Below, piece by piece: positions 34,919 to 43,224 of a stretch of 64,000 nt of DNA; within the stretch, counting starts at the first letter, position 1, and the number at the start of each line of letters is the position of its first letter. Position numbers and translations under genes: made by a program. The notes under the pieces were generated by a model. The model was not told the DNA's origin, ran no database searches, and saw only the letters and a program-made list of their open reading frames with translations. The DNA lies in contig NZ_JAUSUQ010000008.1 in assembly GCF_030814135.1 (NCBI RefSeq), positions 88,014-152,013 of the forward strand. The letters are read 5' to 3'. Source of the stretch: Caldalkalibacillus uzonensis (GTDB taxonomy: Bacteria > Bacillota > Bacilli > Caldalkalibacillales > Caldalkalibacillaceae).

Positions 34919-35209
34919 ATGTTAACCGGAAAACAGAAACGTTATTTGCGGTCAATGGCCCACCATCTCACCCCCATTTTTCAAGTGGGGAAAGGGGGCG
35001 TTAACGACAATATGGTTCAGCAAATCAGGGACGCTCTTGAAGCCCGGGAGCTGATCAAGGTATCCGTTTTGCAAAACTGTGAAGAAGACAAACATGAGGT
35101 GGCCGAACAATTGGCAACACGCGCCGGGGCCGAACTGGTACAAGTGATTGGCAAGCAGATTGTCCTATACAAAGAGTCGGAGGAAAACAAACAGATTGAG
35201 TTACCGTAA
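34919..35209 (+). CDS. yqeI: YhbY-type RNA-binding protein (YqeI)
   Basis: This 96-residue CRM-domain protein contains LTGKQKRYLRSMAHHLTPIFQVGKGGVN and the GNYG-like region (VLQNCEEDKHEVAEQLATRAGAELVQVIGKQIVLYK). YhbY proteins bind pre-50S particles and assist ribosome assembly. AGGAGG precedes the ATG. nadD starts inside its last codons. Confidence 0.94.
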   Translation: MLTGKQKRYLRSMAHHLTPIFQVGKGGVNDNMVQQIRDALEARELIKVSVLQNCEEDKHEVAEQLATRAGAELVQVIGKQIVLYKESEENKQIELP

Positions 35210-35804
35210 GATTGGTCTTTTAGGTGGAACATTTGACCCGGTGCATCTGACCCATTTGCATATGGCTGAAGTGGCCAGGGATGAATGTAACCTGGATGAA
35301 GTATGGTTTGTCCCGGCCAATGTGCCCCCTCATAAGCAGGACCGTCCCGTTACACCGGGAGAAGAGCGGATTGAGATGTTAAAGCTGGCTATTGAGCATA
35401 TACCTTATTTCAAGCTCTCACTAGTAGAATTTGAGCGGAAAGGCCCATCGTTTACCATAGACACCATTAAGGAGCTTAGGCGCATCCATCCTCACTGCTG
35501 TTTCTCTTTTATTATCGGTGGGGACATGGTCGAAAACTTGCCTGAGTGGCATCAAATCGAGGAACTGGTCAAGCTCGTCCGCTTTATCGGTATCAGACGC
35601 CCGGAATCCCGTTCCAACCCTGGGGCCGAGTGGGAAAATTACGTTGATTTTGTAGACATGGTCCCTTCTTATGTGTCTTCCTCACTGATCCGGGAACGGA
35701 GACAACAAGGGAAAAGCATCCGCTTTCTCGTACCGGAGCCAGTTTATCAATATATAGAGCGTCAAGGATTGTATCAGCCTGAGGATAGACACAGTAGCGG
35801 ATAA
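35196..35804 (+). CDS. nadD: Nicotinate-nucleotide adenylyltransferase
   Basis: This enzyme of about 202 residues joins ATP and nicotinate mononucleotide to form deamido-NAD. The nucleotidyltransferase motif GGTFDPVHLTHLHMA carries the H-x-x-H-like site, WFVPANVPPHK is the substrate loop, and YVSSSLIRER is the C-terminal ISSTxxR-type motif. TTG at 35196 is chosen because GGAGG lies eight bases upstream, overlapping the yqeI end by 14 bases. A frame open back to 35148 would overlap far more and has no SD. Confidence 0.93.
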   Translation: MSYRKIGLLGGTFDPVHLTHLHMAEVARDECNLDEVWFVPANVPPHKQDRPVTPGEERIEMLKLAIEHIPYFKLSLVEFERKGPSFTIDTIKELRRIHPHCCFSFIIGGDMVENLPEWHQIEELVKLVRFIGIRRPESRSNPGAEWENYVDFVDMVPSYVSSSLIRERRQQGKSIRFLVPEPVYQYIERQGLYQPEDRHSSG

Positions 35805-35818
35805 AAAGGAGGATGAAC

Positions 35819-36451
35819 ATGTTTAAGCAGGGGAAACTGAGCCGGGAAGCCATGTTAGCGGTTGTTAAAAAAGCATTGCCCACTCACCGTTACCAGCATA
35901 CACTTGGCGTTTTAGAAACCGCTGTCCAACTGGCTGAACGGTATGGGGCCGATGTGGAGCGAGCGGAGGCGGCCGCTATTTTTCATGATTACGCCAAATA
36001 CAGGCCGGAAGATGAAATGCGCAGGCTGATCGAAACACGGGAAGAGGTTCCGGATGACATATTAGATTACAACAAGGAGTTATGGCATGCGTTTGTAGGG
36101 GCGTATCTAGTCCAACATGAAGTGGGCCTTGTTGATCAACAAGTTGTGGATGCCATTCGTTATCATACAACAGGCAGGCCCTGTATGAACCTGTTGGAAA
36201 AAGTGGTTTATCTGGCTGACTACATTGAACCGGGACGCGATTTTCCCGGTGTTGACGAGGTGCGCCAAAAAGCCGGGCAGGACTTAAACCAGGCGGTTGG
36301 CATGGCTTTGAAGCGGACTATTCGGTTTCTTGAAGAAAAAGGAGAAAAAGTGTATCCTTTGACCAGAGCAGCCTACGCTGATATAAGTGATAAGAAGGAG
36401 GAAAGTGATGGACACACAGGATCTGCTAAAAGCGGTGGTGGACAGTGCTGA
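35819..36451 (+). CDS. yqeK: YqeK family HD phosphohydrolase (symmetrical Ap4A hydrolase)
   Basis: The product of about 210 residues has the HD metal site spread over RYQHTLGVLE, AAIFHDYAKY, HAFVGAYLVQHE and RYHTTGRPCM. YqeK enzymes split diadenosine tetraphosphate into two ADP. The ATG at 35819 is six bases from AAGGAGG; the in-frame ATG at 35813 abuts the SD. The last 20 or so residues (SDGHTGSAKSGGGQC at the end) are read through the rsfS SD and start region, so the protein is longer than I would expect. This may be a lost stop codon. Confidence 0.92.
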   Translation: MFKQGKLSREAMLAVVKKALPTHRYQHTLGVLETAVQLAERYGADVERAEAAAIFHDYAKYRPEDEMRRLIETREEVPDDILDYNKELWHAFVGAYLVQHEVGLVDQQVVDAIRYHTTGRPCMNLLEKVVYLADYIEPGRDFPGVDEVRQKAGQDLNQAVGMALKRTIRFLEEKGEKVYPLTRAAYADISDKKEESDGHTGSAKSGGGQC

Positions 36452-36758
36452 AGAAAAAAAGGCACAGGACGTCGTGGTGCTCGATATCAGAGGGTTGTCT
36501 GTCGTTGCTGATTACTTTGTGATTTGTCACGGTAATTCGGAAACACAGGTACAAGCCATTGCAGAATCTATACGGGATAAAGCTGAGGAATTGGGCCTCA
36601 ATCCCAAGCCAATGGAGGGCCTTGACCAGTCCCGCTGGGTATTGCTTGATCTGGGGGATGTGGTGGTTCATGTCTTTCACAGAGAAGAGCGGGAGTTTTA
36701 TAATTTGGAGAAAATCTGGGCAGATGCTTCACGAGTGGAACTCTCTCTCGGGTTGTAA
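36408..36758 (+). CDS. rsfS: Ribosomal silencing factor RsfS
   Basis: This 116-residue DUF143 protein binds ribosomal protein uL14 and blocks subunit joining when nutrients are low. Family motifs: VVVLDIRGLSVVADYFVICHG, SRWVLLDLGDVVVHVFH and REFYNLEKIWADA. GAAGGAGG precedes the ATG at 36408; the start overlaps yqeK by 44 bases. In B. subtilis the methyltransferase gene yqeM follows; here the leuS promoter region follows instead. Confidence 0.95.
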   Translation: MDTQDLLKAVVDSAEEKKAQDVVVLDIRGLSVVADYFVICHGNSETQVQAIAESIRDKAEELGLNPKPMEGLDQSRWVLLDLGDVVVHVFHREEREFYNLEKIWADASRVELSLGL

Positions 36759-36825
36759 ACAAGTTTAAAACATGAGTAAAATGGCAAGAATGAGCAAATA
36801 CAAACAAAGATGGGTGTTTAAACTG

Positions 36826-36854
36826 TTGACAGGCCCGGCGGTTGTGCATATAAT
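36826..36854 (+). promoter_or_regulatory. Consensus SigA promoter of leuS
   Basis: TTGACA (36826-36831) and TATAAT (36849-36854) match the consensus exactly with a 17-base spacer. Transcription should start near 36861 and run through the T-box leader. Confidence 0.93.
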
Positions 36855-36899
36855 TCATACTAAACCATCTTTACGGAACAAAACTTAACAGTAGTATAA

Positions 36900-37181
36900 C
36901 ATTACAAGGGCAATGATCAGGAGTAGTAGCTTCTGTATTGCTACACAGAGAGTTGACGGGTGGTGCAAGTCAACAGCAAAAGGAAGTGAACTCGCCTGGG
37001 GAGTCCGTAAAGGCGAACCAAGTAGTCTTTACCGTTTTCCGCGATAAGGAGCAATGAAGGAAACAGCGTTAAGCTCAATCACCGCTGTTTCAAATTAGGG
37101 TGGTACCACGGGAAGGTATGCTGACAATGTGAACGAACCTCTCGTCCCTAGCGAAAGACGCTGGGGGTGGGAGGTTTTTTG
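36900..37181 (+). promoter_or_regulatory. Leucine-specific T-box leader of leuS
   Basis: The T-box sequence AGGGTGGTACCACGG lies at 37097-37111; its TGGT fits a tRNA 3' end with discriminator A, as in tRNA-Leu. A CTC leucine codon at 36991-36993 in the Stem I region is the likely specifier. A large terminator hairpin with AACCTC and GAGGTT arms and a T tract ends at 37181. Uncharged tRNA-Leu should prevent termination and raise leuS expression. Confidence 0.93.
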
Positions 37182-37252
37182 GTGACGGTCACTTATGCAA
37201 TGATACTTATATAAAGATACATAAATAACACCAAGACAAGGAGGTTCTGTTG

Positions 37253-39688
37253 ATGTCAAAACAAGGTACAAGTTATCCGTTTCGTGATATTGAACAGAAA
37301 TGGCAAGCGTATTGGGAAGAACACAAAACCTTTAAGGCGACCGATGACCCAGATAAAGACTATTTTTACGTGCTGGATATGTTTCCCTATCCTTCAGGAG
37401 CCGGACTGCATGTGGGCCATGTGGAAGGATATACGGCCAGTGACATAGTGGCCCGCTACAAGCGGATGAATGGCTATAATGTATTGCACCCCATGGGTTG
37501 GGATGCGTTCGGTTTGCCTGCTGAACAACACGCTCTTGATACCGGTGAACATCCACGGGAGATTACCAAACGCAACATTGATAACTTCAGACGCCAGTTG
37601 AAATCCCTGGGTTTCTCTTATGACTGGGACCGGGAATTCAGCACAACTGACCCTGACTATTACAAATGGACGCAGTGGATCTTTTTGAAACTGTATGAAA
37701 AAGGGTTGGCTTATATTGACGAGGTGCCTGTCAACTGGTGCCCAGCCTTGGGTACGGTATTGGCCAACGAGGAAGTCATCGATGGCAAGAGTGAACGGGG
37801 CGGCCACCCTGTGATACGCAAACCGATGAAGCAATGGATGCTCAAAATAACGGCTTATGCTGACCGGTTGCTGGAAGATTTGGACGAATTGGATTGGGAT
37901 GAAAGCATCAAGGAGATGCAGCGCAACTGGATTGGCCGTTCAGAGGGGGCCAACATCACCTTCCAGGTCGACGGACACGATGAAAGTTTCGTGGTGTTTA
38001 CCACCCGTCCCGATACGTTGTTCGGAGCCACCTACTGTGTGCTGGCACCCGAACATCCGCTGGTCGAAAAAATCACGACACCCGAACAGCAGACTGCTGT
38101 AAAGGACTATCAGGAACAGGCCGCACGTAAGAATGATTTGGAGCGCACTGATCTGGCCAAAACAAAAACTGGTGTCTTTACCGGTGCTTACGCCATCAAT
38201 CCGGCCAACGGGGCCAGATTGCCCATTTGGATTGCTGACTATGTATTAGCTAACTACGGAACGGGAGCCATTATGGCTGTTCCCGGACACGATGATCGTG
38301 ACCATGAATTTGCTAAACAATATGACCTGCCCATCGTGGAAGTGGTTAAAGGGGCAGAGGATATCCAAAAAGCTGCTTATACAGGAGACGGTGAACATAT
38401 CAATTCTGAGTTTTTAAATGGCTTGTACAATGCAGAAGCGATTGAAACCATGATCAAGTGGCTGGAAGAAAAGGGCGTTGGCCAGCGCAAGGTGAGTTAC
38501 AAGATGCGCGACTGGCTCTTCAGCCGCCAGCGTTACTGGGGTGAGCCTATTCCCATACTGCATCTGGAAGACGGCAGCCTGAAGCCTGTCTCCGAAACTG
38601 AATTGCCACTTACGCTGCCAGAGGTGGATGAGATAAAACCGTCCGGCACTGGTGAGTCGCCGCTGGCCAATGTGGAAGAGTGGGTAAACACCATTGATCC
38701 CGAAACAGGCATGAAAGCGCGGCGGGAGACCAACACCATGCCTCAGTGGGCCGGCAGCTGTTGGTATTATTTGCGCTTCCTGGACCCCCACAACGATAAA
38801 ACATTCTGCTCTAAAGAACAGCAGGAAAAATGGCTGCCGGTTGATCTGTATATTGGTGGTGCAGAGCATGCTGTGCTCCATCTGTTGTATGCCCGCTTCT
38901 GGCACAAAGTGCTGTATGATTTGGGGCTGGTGACCACCAAAGAACCCTTTAAGAAACTGGTTAACCAGGGCATGATTTTAGGCGAAAACAATGAAAAAAT
39001 GAGCAAATCCAAAGGAAATGTGGTCAATCCGGACGATGTGGTGGAAGCCTATGGAGCAGACACCTTGCGGGTATATGAGATGTTTATGGGACCGCTGGAA
39101 GCCAGTAAACCATGGAGCACGGATGGTTTGGAAGGCGCCCACCGCTTCCTCAACCGTGTCTGGCGCTTGGTGATGAAAGAGGATGGCGCTCTGGCTGATC
39201 CCATTCAAGAGGTAGAGGGCAGCAAAGAGTTCCAGCGTGTTTGGCATCAAACAATCAAAAAAGTGACCGAGGATATTGAGGGGCTGAGGTTTAATACAGC
39301 CATCAGCCAGTTGATGGTTTTTGTGAATGAGGCGTATAAGCAAGAGCAATTGCCCAAACGGGCCATTGAGGATTTTGTTAAGCTGCTCTCACCCATTGCC
39401 CCCCATATTGCCGAGGAAATGTGGCAGGCTCTGGGTCATGAACAGACCTTGGCTTATGAGCCTTGGCCCGCTTATGACGAAAACCTGCTCGTAGAAGACA
39501 GCGTTGAAATTGTGGTGCAGATCATGGGTAAAATCAAGGCGCGCCTTGAAGTTCCGGTGGATCTGAGCAAGGAAGAGCTGGAGCAAAAAGCCCTTGAACA
39601 CGAGAAAGTCAAGGCTGAACTGGAAGGCAAAACGATTCGCAAAGTCATTGTCGTACCCAATAAGCTGGTTAACATTGTGGCGAACTAG
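37253..39688 (+). CDS. leuS: Leucyl-tRNA synthetase
   Basis: This class I synthetase of about 811 residues charges tRNA-Leu. The HIGH-type motif is [18 protein letters not shown], the CP1 editing domain shows [25 protein letters not shown] and [19 protein letters not shown], and the KMSKS loop is [14 protein letters not shown]. The anticodon-binding and C-terminal domains are complete. AAGGAGG is eight bases from the ATG at 37253. Expression is controlled by the T-box leader. Confidence 0.98.
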   Translation: MSKQGTSYPFRDIEQKWQAYWEEHKTFKATDDPDKDYFYVLDMFPYPSGAGLHVGHVEGYTASDIVARYKRMNGYNVLHPMGWDAFGLPAEQHALDTGEHPREITKRNIDNFRRQLKSLGFSYDWDREFSTTDPDYYKWTQWIFLKLYEKGLAYIDEVPVNWCPALGTVLANEEVIDGKSERGGHPVIRKPMKQWMLKITAYADRLLEDLDELDWDESIKEMQRNWIGRSEGANITFQVDGHDESFVVFTTRPDTLFGATYCVLAPEHPLVEKITTPEQQTAVKDYQEQAARKNDLERTDLAKTKTGVFTGAYAINPANGARLPIWIADYVLANYGTGAIMAVPGHDDRDHEFAKQYDLPIVEVVKGAEDIQKAAYTGDGEHINSEFLNGLYNAEAIETMIKWLEEKGVGQRKVSYKMRDWLFSRQRYWGEPIPILHLEDGSLKPVSETELPLTLPEVDEIKPSGTGESPLANVEEWVNTIDPETGMKARRETNTMPQWAGSCWYYLRFLDPHNDKTFCSKEQQEKWLPVDLYIGGAEHAVLHLLYARFWHKVLYDLGLVTTKEPFKKLVNQGMILGENNEKMSKSKGNVVNPDDVVEAYGADTLRVYEMFMGPLEASKPWSTDGLEGAHRFLNRVWRLVMKEDGALADPIQEVEGSKEFQRVWHQTIKKVTEDIEGLRFNTAISQLMVFVNEAYKQEQLPKRAIEDFVKLLSPIAPHIAEEMWQALGHEQTLAYEPWPAYDENLLVEDSVEIVVQIMGKIKARLEVPVDLSKEELEQKALEHEKVKAELEGKTIRKVIVVPNKLVNIVAN

Positions 39689-39698
39689 GCAATAGTCT

Positions 39699-39745
39699 AA
39701 ACCTCAACAGGTGCTAGAGACAGAGAAAGCCTGTTGAGGTTTTTG
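39699..39745 (+). terminator. Terminator after leuS
   Basis: A perfect 13-bp stem (AAACCTCAACAGG and CCTGTTGAGGTTT) followed by TTTTT separates leuS from azlC. Confidence 0.92.
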
Positions 39746-39834
39746 GCATAAAGAATTGTAGAATAAGGGGACACCTGGAGAATGGGCAATAAGTTATATT
39801 TAAGTTATATTATACAAAAAAGGAGTATTTAAAG

Positions 39835-40635
39835 ATGAAAAAATCTTCTCCGCCATCCACTGATATTTACCAGCGTCCATCGTCAGCGGCTGAAGGTTTC
39901 GCTCAATTTATTCAAGGCGCCAAGTTGGCTTTTCCCATTGTGATCGGTTATATCCCCATCGCCATCTCTTATGGTGTTATTGCTTTAGAAAGCGGGCTCT
40001 CTCTCTTTCACACCGTGGCCATGTCGGTGTTTATCTATGCCGGGGCCAGTCAATTTATGGCTGTCAATATGCTGGGGCTAGGAGCCGGCGCACTGGAACT
40101 GATCTTTGCCACTTTCGTACTAAATCTCCGCCATTTTGTGATGAGTTTATTTTTGATGCATCGCCTTCGGCACCTCCCCCAGCGGTGGCGAGGGATCCTC
40201 TCCTATGGCATCACTGATGAAAGCTTCGCCGTAGCTTCATTCAAAACGGAGTCAGGAGAAAAAGACGGATCAGAAAACAATGATTATGGCTTCCAGGGGA
40301 AAGATCATCTATCTTCTTACATGTTTCTTGGACTTTTTCTTACGGCCTATCTCGCTTGGATTGGGGGTACATTGCTTGGTGGACTTTTTTACATGTTCAT
40401 TCCCCCGGCCATTGGAGCCAGTATGGCCATCGCCTTATATGCCATGTTTATCGGACTGTTGATCCCTGCTATCCGCCGATCGTTAAGTGCCGGGGTCATT
40501 GCTGTGATCAGCGCCATCTTCTGCACTTTGTTCACCGTCGGTCTAGAACTTCCCAGCGGCTGGGGAATCGTCCTGGCCACCCTAATGGCTTCCCTGGCTG
40601 GGATTGTGCTTTTCCGCGGAAAGGAGGGTCAATAA
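39835..40635 (+). CDS. azlC: AzlC family branched-chain amino acid exporter, large subunit
   Basis: This 266-residue membrane protein of about seven helices matches the AzlC/YgaZ family: AFPIVIGYIPIAISYGVIA, FIYAGASQFMAVNML, FVLNLRHFVMSLFL and SYGITDESFAVA. With AzlD it exports branched-chain amino acids or analogues. A charged loop near residues 140-155 (ESGEKDGSENNDYG) looks longer than usual. AAGGAG lies upstream. The position next to leuS fits a leucine theme. Confidence 0.93.
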   Translation: MKKSSPPSTDIYQRPSSAAEGFAQFIQGAKLAFPIVIGYIPIAISYGVIALESGLSLFHTVAMSVFIYAGASQFMAVNMLGLGAGALELIFATFVLNLRHFVMSLFLMHRLRHLPQRWRGILSYGITDESFAVASFKTESGEKDGSENNDYGFQGKDHLSSYMFLGLFLTAYLAWIGGTLLGGLFYMFIPPAIGASMAIALYAMFIGLLIPAIRRSLSAGVIAVISAIFCTLFTVGLELPSGWGIVLATLMASLAGIVLFRGKEGQ

Positions 40636-40940
40636 TGGACCTATTTCTGATTATCATTGCCATGGGACTGGTTACATTTCTCCCCCGTTTTCTGCCAGCA
40701 GTACTTCTGGACCGTATTCGGATTCCAGAGTGGGCCGGACGTTGGTTGCAAGCCATACCATATGCGGCATTGGGGGCTTTGATCTTTCCCGGTATTTTAG
40801 CCGTCTATGATCAACCCCTGGTAGGGCTGGCTGGAGGACTGGTGGCTGTGATCGTTGCCCTGTTGCGCTTGCATATTATTTTAGTGATTTCCGGTGCCAT
40901 CCTGACGGTGTTCGCCCTCAACTGGTGGATGGGGACATAA
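40635..40940 (+). CDS. azlD: AzlD family branched-chain amino acid exporter, small subunit
   Basis: This 101-residue protein of about four helices has the AzlD pattern GLVTFLPRFLPAVLLDRIRIPEWAGRWLQAIPYAALGALIFPG. The ATG overlaps the azlC stop by one base (TAATG), and AAGGAGG lies upstream, so the two subunits are translationally coupled. A longer open frame back to 40356 runs through azlC in another frame and is not used. Confidence 0.93.
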   Translation: MDLFLIIIAMGLVTFLPRFLPAVLLDRIRIPEWAGRWLQAIPYAALGALIFPGILAVYDQPLVGLAGGLVAVIVALLRLHIILVISGAILTVFALNWWMGT

Positions 40941-40974
40941 TCGAGTCAGATGAATTTTACAATGTTTAACATAA

Positions 40975-41000
40975 AAAAACCGGGGTGATCCTCGGTTTTT
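40975..41000 (+). terminator. Terminator after azlD
   Basis: The arms AAAACCGGGG and CCTCGGTTTT pair with one G-U, flanked by A and T tracts, so it can act in both directions. Confidence 0.85.
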
Positions 41001-41096
41001 ACATGCATAAAGTTTTTTTGCATCAAGACAGGATTTTTAAAACACATGTAGAATAGTGTAAAAAGTCAAAAAGAAATCAGGTGCAGGCCTCATTTG

Positions 41097-41927
41097 TTAA
41101 GTGGATGTCTTATAAAACATCTCCTGTACCAGTTCCACATCTTCGTTGTACTTGAGCTGCGTGGCTTTGAACAGTTTATGGAACATGTCGTTCACTTCCT
41201 GGTCCAGCACCCCGATGCCGACACCAGTCACGCCTCCAGGTACACATACTCTCTCTTGTAAAGACTCTAGTGTAAATTTGTTCTGATTCAGCAGTTCGCC
41301 AAAACCAATCATCATATGGGTGAACAGGGTGACGGCTTTGTCACGGGGAATTCCCGTTTCTTCCACGGCAGCATCAATCATCCGCTGCAGGAGAAAACTG
41401 ATAAATGCAGGGCCACAGCTGGCAATGTCGGAAGAAATACGCGTATATTTTTCGTCCAACCACAAGGGGTGGCTGATCGACTTCATCAGATGGAAGAGGA
41501 CATCCTTATCCCGTTCTGTGAGGCGTTCACCAGCCATGATTAGAGAAGCTCCTTGACCAACGGAATTGGTAATACTGGGAATCACTTTTGCCACTTTGGC
41601 TTTTAATTTCCGTTCCAAGTCCTTGATTTCAACCGGGCTGGTGATGGAGACGATGAGGTGTTCTTCATGTACTTCGTGCTTGATCTGATCAATGACCTTT
41701 TGGAATTCAAGGGGTTTGACACACAGAAAGACGATATCGGCTTTCTGTACGACACGCGCGTTGGAAGGATAAGCGTGTAACCCCGTATATTTTTTGGCCA
41801 GCGTTTTGACCTTGTCAAATGTCCGGTTAGAGGCATGGATTTGGGAAGGCTGCAGCGCTTTGGATTCAATTAATGCTTCAATGAGGATACTGCCCATGCT
41901 TCCTGTGCCAACAAAACCGACTCGCAT
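41097..41927 (-). CDS. comER: ComER, pyrroline-5-carboxylate reductase-like protein
   Basis: This 276-residue NAD(P)-binding protein is related to ProC, with the N-terminal GFVGTGSMGSILIEALI and the C-terminal dimerisation helices (GVTGVGIGVLDQEVNDMFHKLFKA). It is divergent from comEA exactly as in B. subtilis. There comER is not needed for DNA uptake; in B. cereus it has been linked to biofilm and sporulation. GGAGGG lies seven bases before the ATG. Confidence 0.93.
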   Translation of the reverse strand: MRVGFVGTGSMGSILIEALIESKALQPSQIHASNRTFDKVKTLAKKYTGLHAYPSNARVVQKADIVFLCVKPLEFQKVIDQIKHEVHEEHLIVSITSPVEIKDLERKLKAKVAKVIPSITNSVGQGASLIMAGERLTERDKDVLFHLMKSISHPLWLDEKYTRISSDIASCGPAFISFLLQRMIDAAVEETGIPRDKAVTLFTHMMIGFGELLNQNKFTLESLQERVCVPGGVTGVGIGVLDQEVNDMFHKLFKATQLKYNEDVELVQEMFYKTST

Positions 41928-42035
41928 ACTCCAACCCTCCTATCCCGTTTATGATTATACATATGATTGACAGAGCTTGACTCATACGTCTTTTTTTCAG
42001 GTAAAAGATGAAAAGCTATAAAGGAGCAGATGGGT

Positions 42036-42716
42036 GTGTTCAAAGGGTGGACGAGCCGCGAAAAAACGCTGATGGTGTTAAGCACCGTGTTGCTTATTGC
42101 AGTCTCCAGCTTACTGTTCAGCCAATGGTGGCAAGAGAGAGAACAAGGCGCTCCGGAAGGGTTAACTTTCCAAACCCATGTTGACCAAGTACAACATGTG
42201 CATAGAAATTTGAAAGGGGAAGCTGTGACAGAAGGCGACTTTGCCCCTTCAGAACCCCAACAGGAAGATGAACCTGTTGTCATCGACATTAAAGGGGCTG
42301 TGCAAGTTCCCGGCGTGTATACCTTAACGGAACGTCAGCGGGTGATTGATGCCATTCATGAGGCGGGAGGTTTAGCGGAAAATGCCTCCACGTTACCCCT
42401 TAATCTTGCTCAACCATTGACTGACGGCATGGTCATCTATGTACCCACGAAGGAAGAAGTGGACAGAGGGGAGGGAATGCCTTCCTTTTCCTCTACAGGT
42501 ACTGTTCTTGACGGGGGCTCTTCAGGCAAAATCAGTATCAACCGGGCGACAGCAGAGGAATTACAACAATTGCCGGGGATTGGGCCATCCCGGGCTGAAG
42601 CCATTGTTCGCTACAGGGAGGAAAACGGCCCCTTTACTTCTGTTGAAGACATTATGAAGGTGTCAGGGATTGGCCCAAAAATCTTTGAAAACATGAAGGA
42701 TGAAATTGAATTGTAG
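42036..42716 (+). CDS. comEA: Competence DNA receptor ComEA
   Basis: The product of about 226 residues has an N-terminal membrane anchor (LMVLSTVLLIAVSSLLFSQ), a SLBB-like domain (IDIKGAVQVPGVYTL, VIDAIHEAGG) and a C-terminal helix-hairpin-helix domain (ISINRATAEELQQLPGIGPSRAEAIVRYR, VSGIGPKIFENMK) that binds double-stranded DNA at the cell surface. The GTG at 42036 is nine bases from AAGGAG; an ATG at 42030 is in frame but only three bases away. Confidence 0.95.
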   Translation: MFKGWTSREKTLMVLSTVLLIAVSSLLFSQWWQEREQGAPEGLTFQTHVDQVQHVHRNLKGEAVTEGDFAPSEPQQEDEPVVIDIKGAVQVPGVYTLTERQRVIDAIHEAGGLAENASTLPLNLAQPLTDGMVIYVPTKEEVDRGEGMPSFSSTGTVLDGGSSGKISINRATAEELQQLPGIGPSRAEAIVRYREENGPFTSVEDIMKVSGIGPKIFENMKDEIEL

Positions 42717-42729
42717 TAGGTGATAGCAC

Positions 42730-43224
42730 ATGCGTAAATCATGGGATGCTTATTTTATGGATATTGCTTACATGGCCGCTTCGCGGGCCACATGTCCCCG
42801 GCGGCATGTGGGCGCCATATTGGTCAAGGATAAAAAAATTTTAGGTACAGCCTATAACGGTGCTCCGGCCGGGGTACCCGACTGCTATGAGGCCGGTTGC
42901 ATGTTAGCGGAAACGTATGAGGAAGTGGAAGGGAAAATTGTAAAAAAGGAGCGCTGCATCCGCACCATTCACGCTGAACAAAATCTGTTACTATTTACGG
43001 ACAGGGAAGACCGTCAGGGAGCGACGGTGTATGTGACAGACCAGCCCTGCTGGACTTGTACCAACATGCTGGCCAACAGTGGGATTGCTGAGATTGTGTA
43101 TCACCGGGCTTACCAAAAGGACCAGGACAAAGTAAAAGCGCTGTTAAAACAGAAAGGAATTGTACTGCGTCACCTTCAGGATTATCAGCCTCCTGCCGGA
43201 CTTAACTTGGAAGTGGTGGAGTAA
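42730..43224 (+). CDS. comEB: dCMP deaminase-like protein ComEB
   Basis: This 164-residue deoxycytidylate deaminase-family protein has the zinc/catalytic motif HAEQNLL and PCWTCTNMLANSGI, and an N-terminal CPRRHVGAILVKDKKILGTAYNG. dCMP deaminase supplies dUMP for dTMP synthesis. It sits between comEA and comEC; its stop overlaps the comEC start by one base. Confidence 0.95.
   Translation: MRKSWDAYFMDIAYMAASRATCPRRHVGAILVKDKKILGTAYNGAPAGVPDCYEAGCMLAETYEEVEGKIVKKERCIRTIHAEQNLLLFTDREDRQGATVYVTDQPCWTCTNMLANSGIAEIVYHRAYQKDQDKVKALLKQKGIVLRHLQDYQPPAGLNLEVVE

Noticed and set aside
35148..35195. Longer nadD start
   Set aside because: It would overlap yqeI by 62 bases without an SD; TTG at 35196 has GGAGG at eight bases and starts close to the GGTFDP motif.
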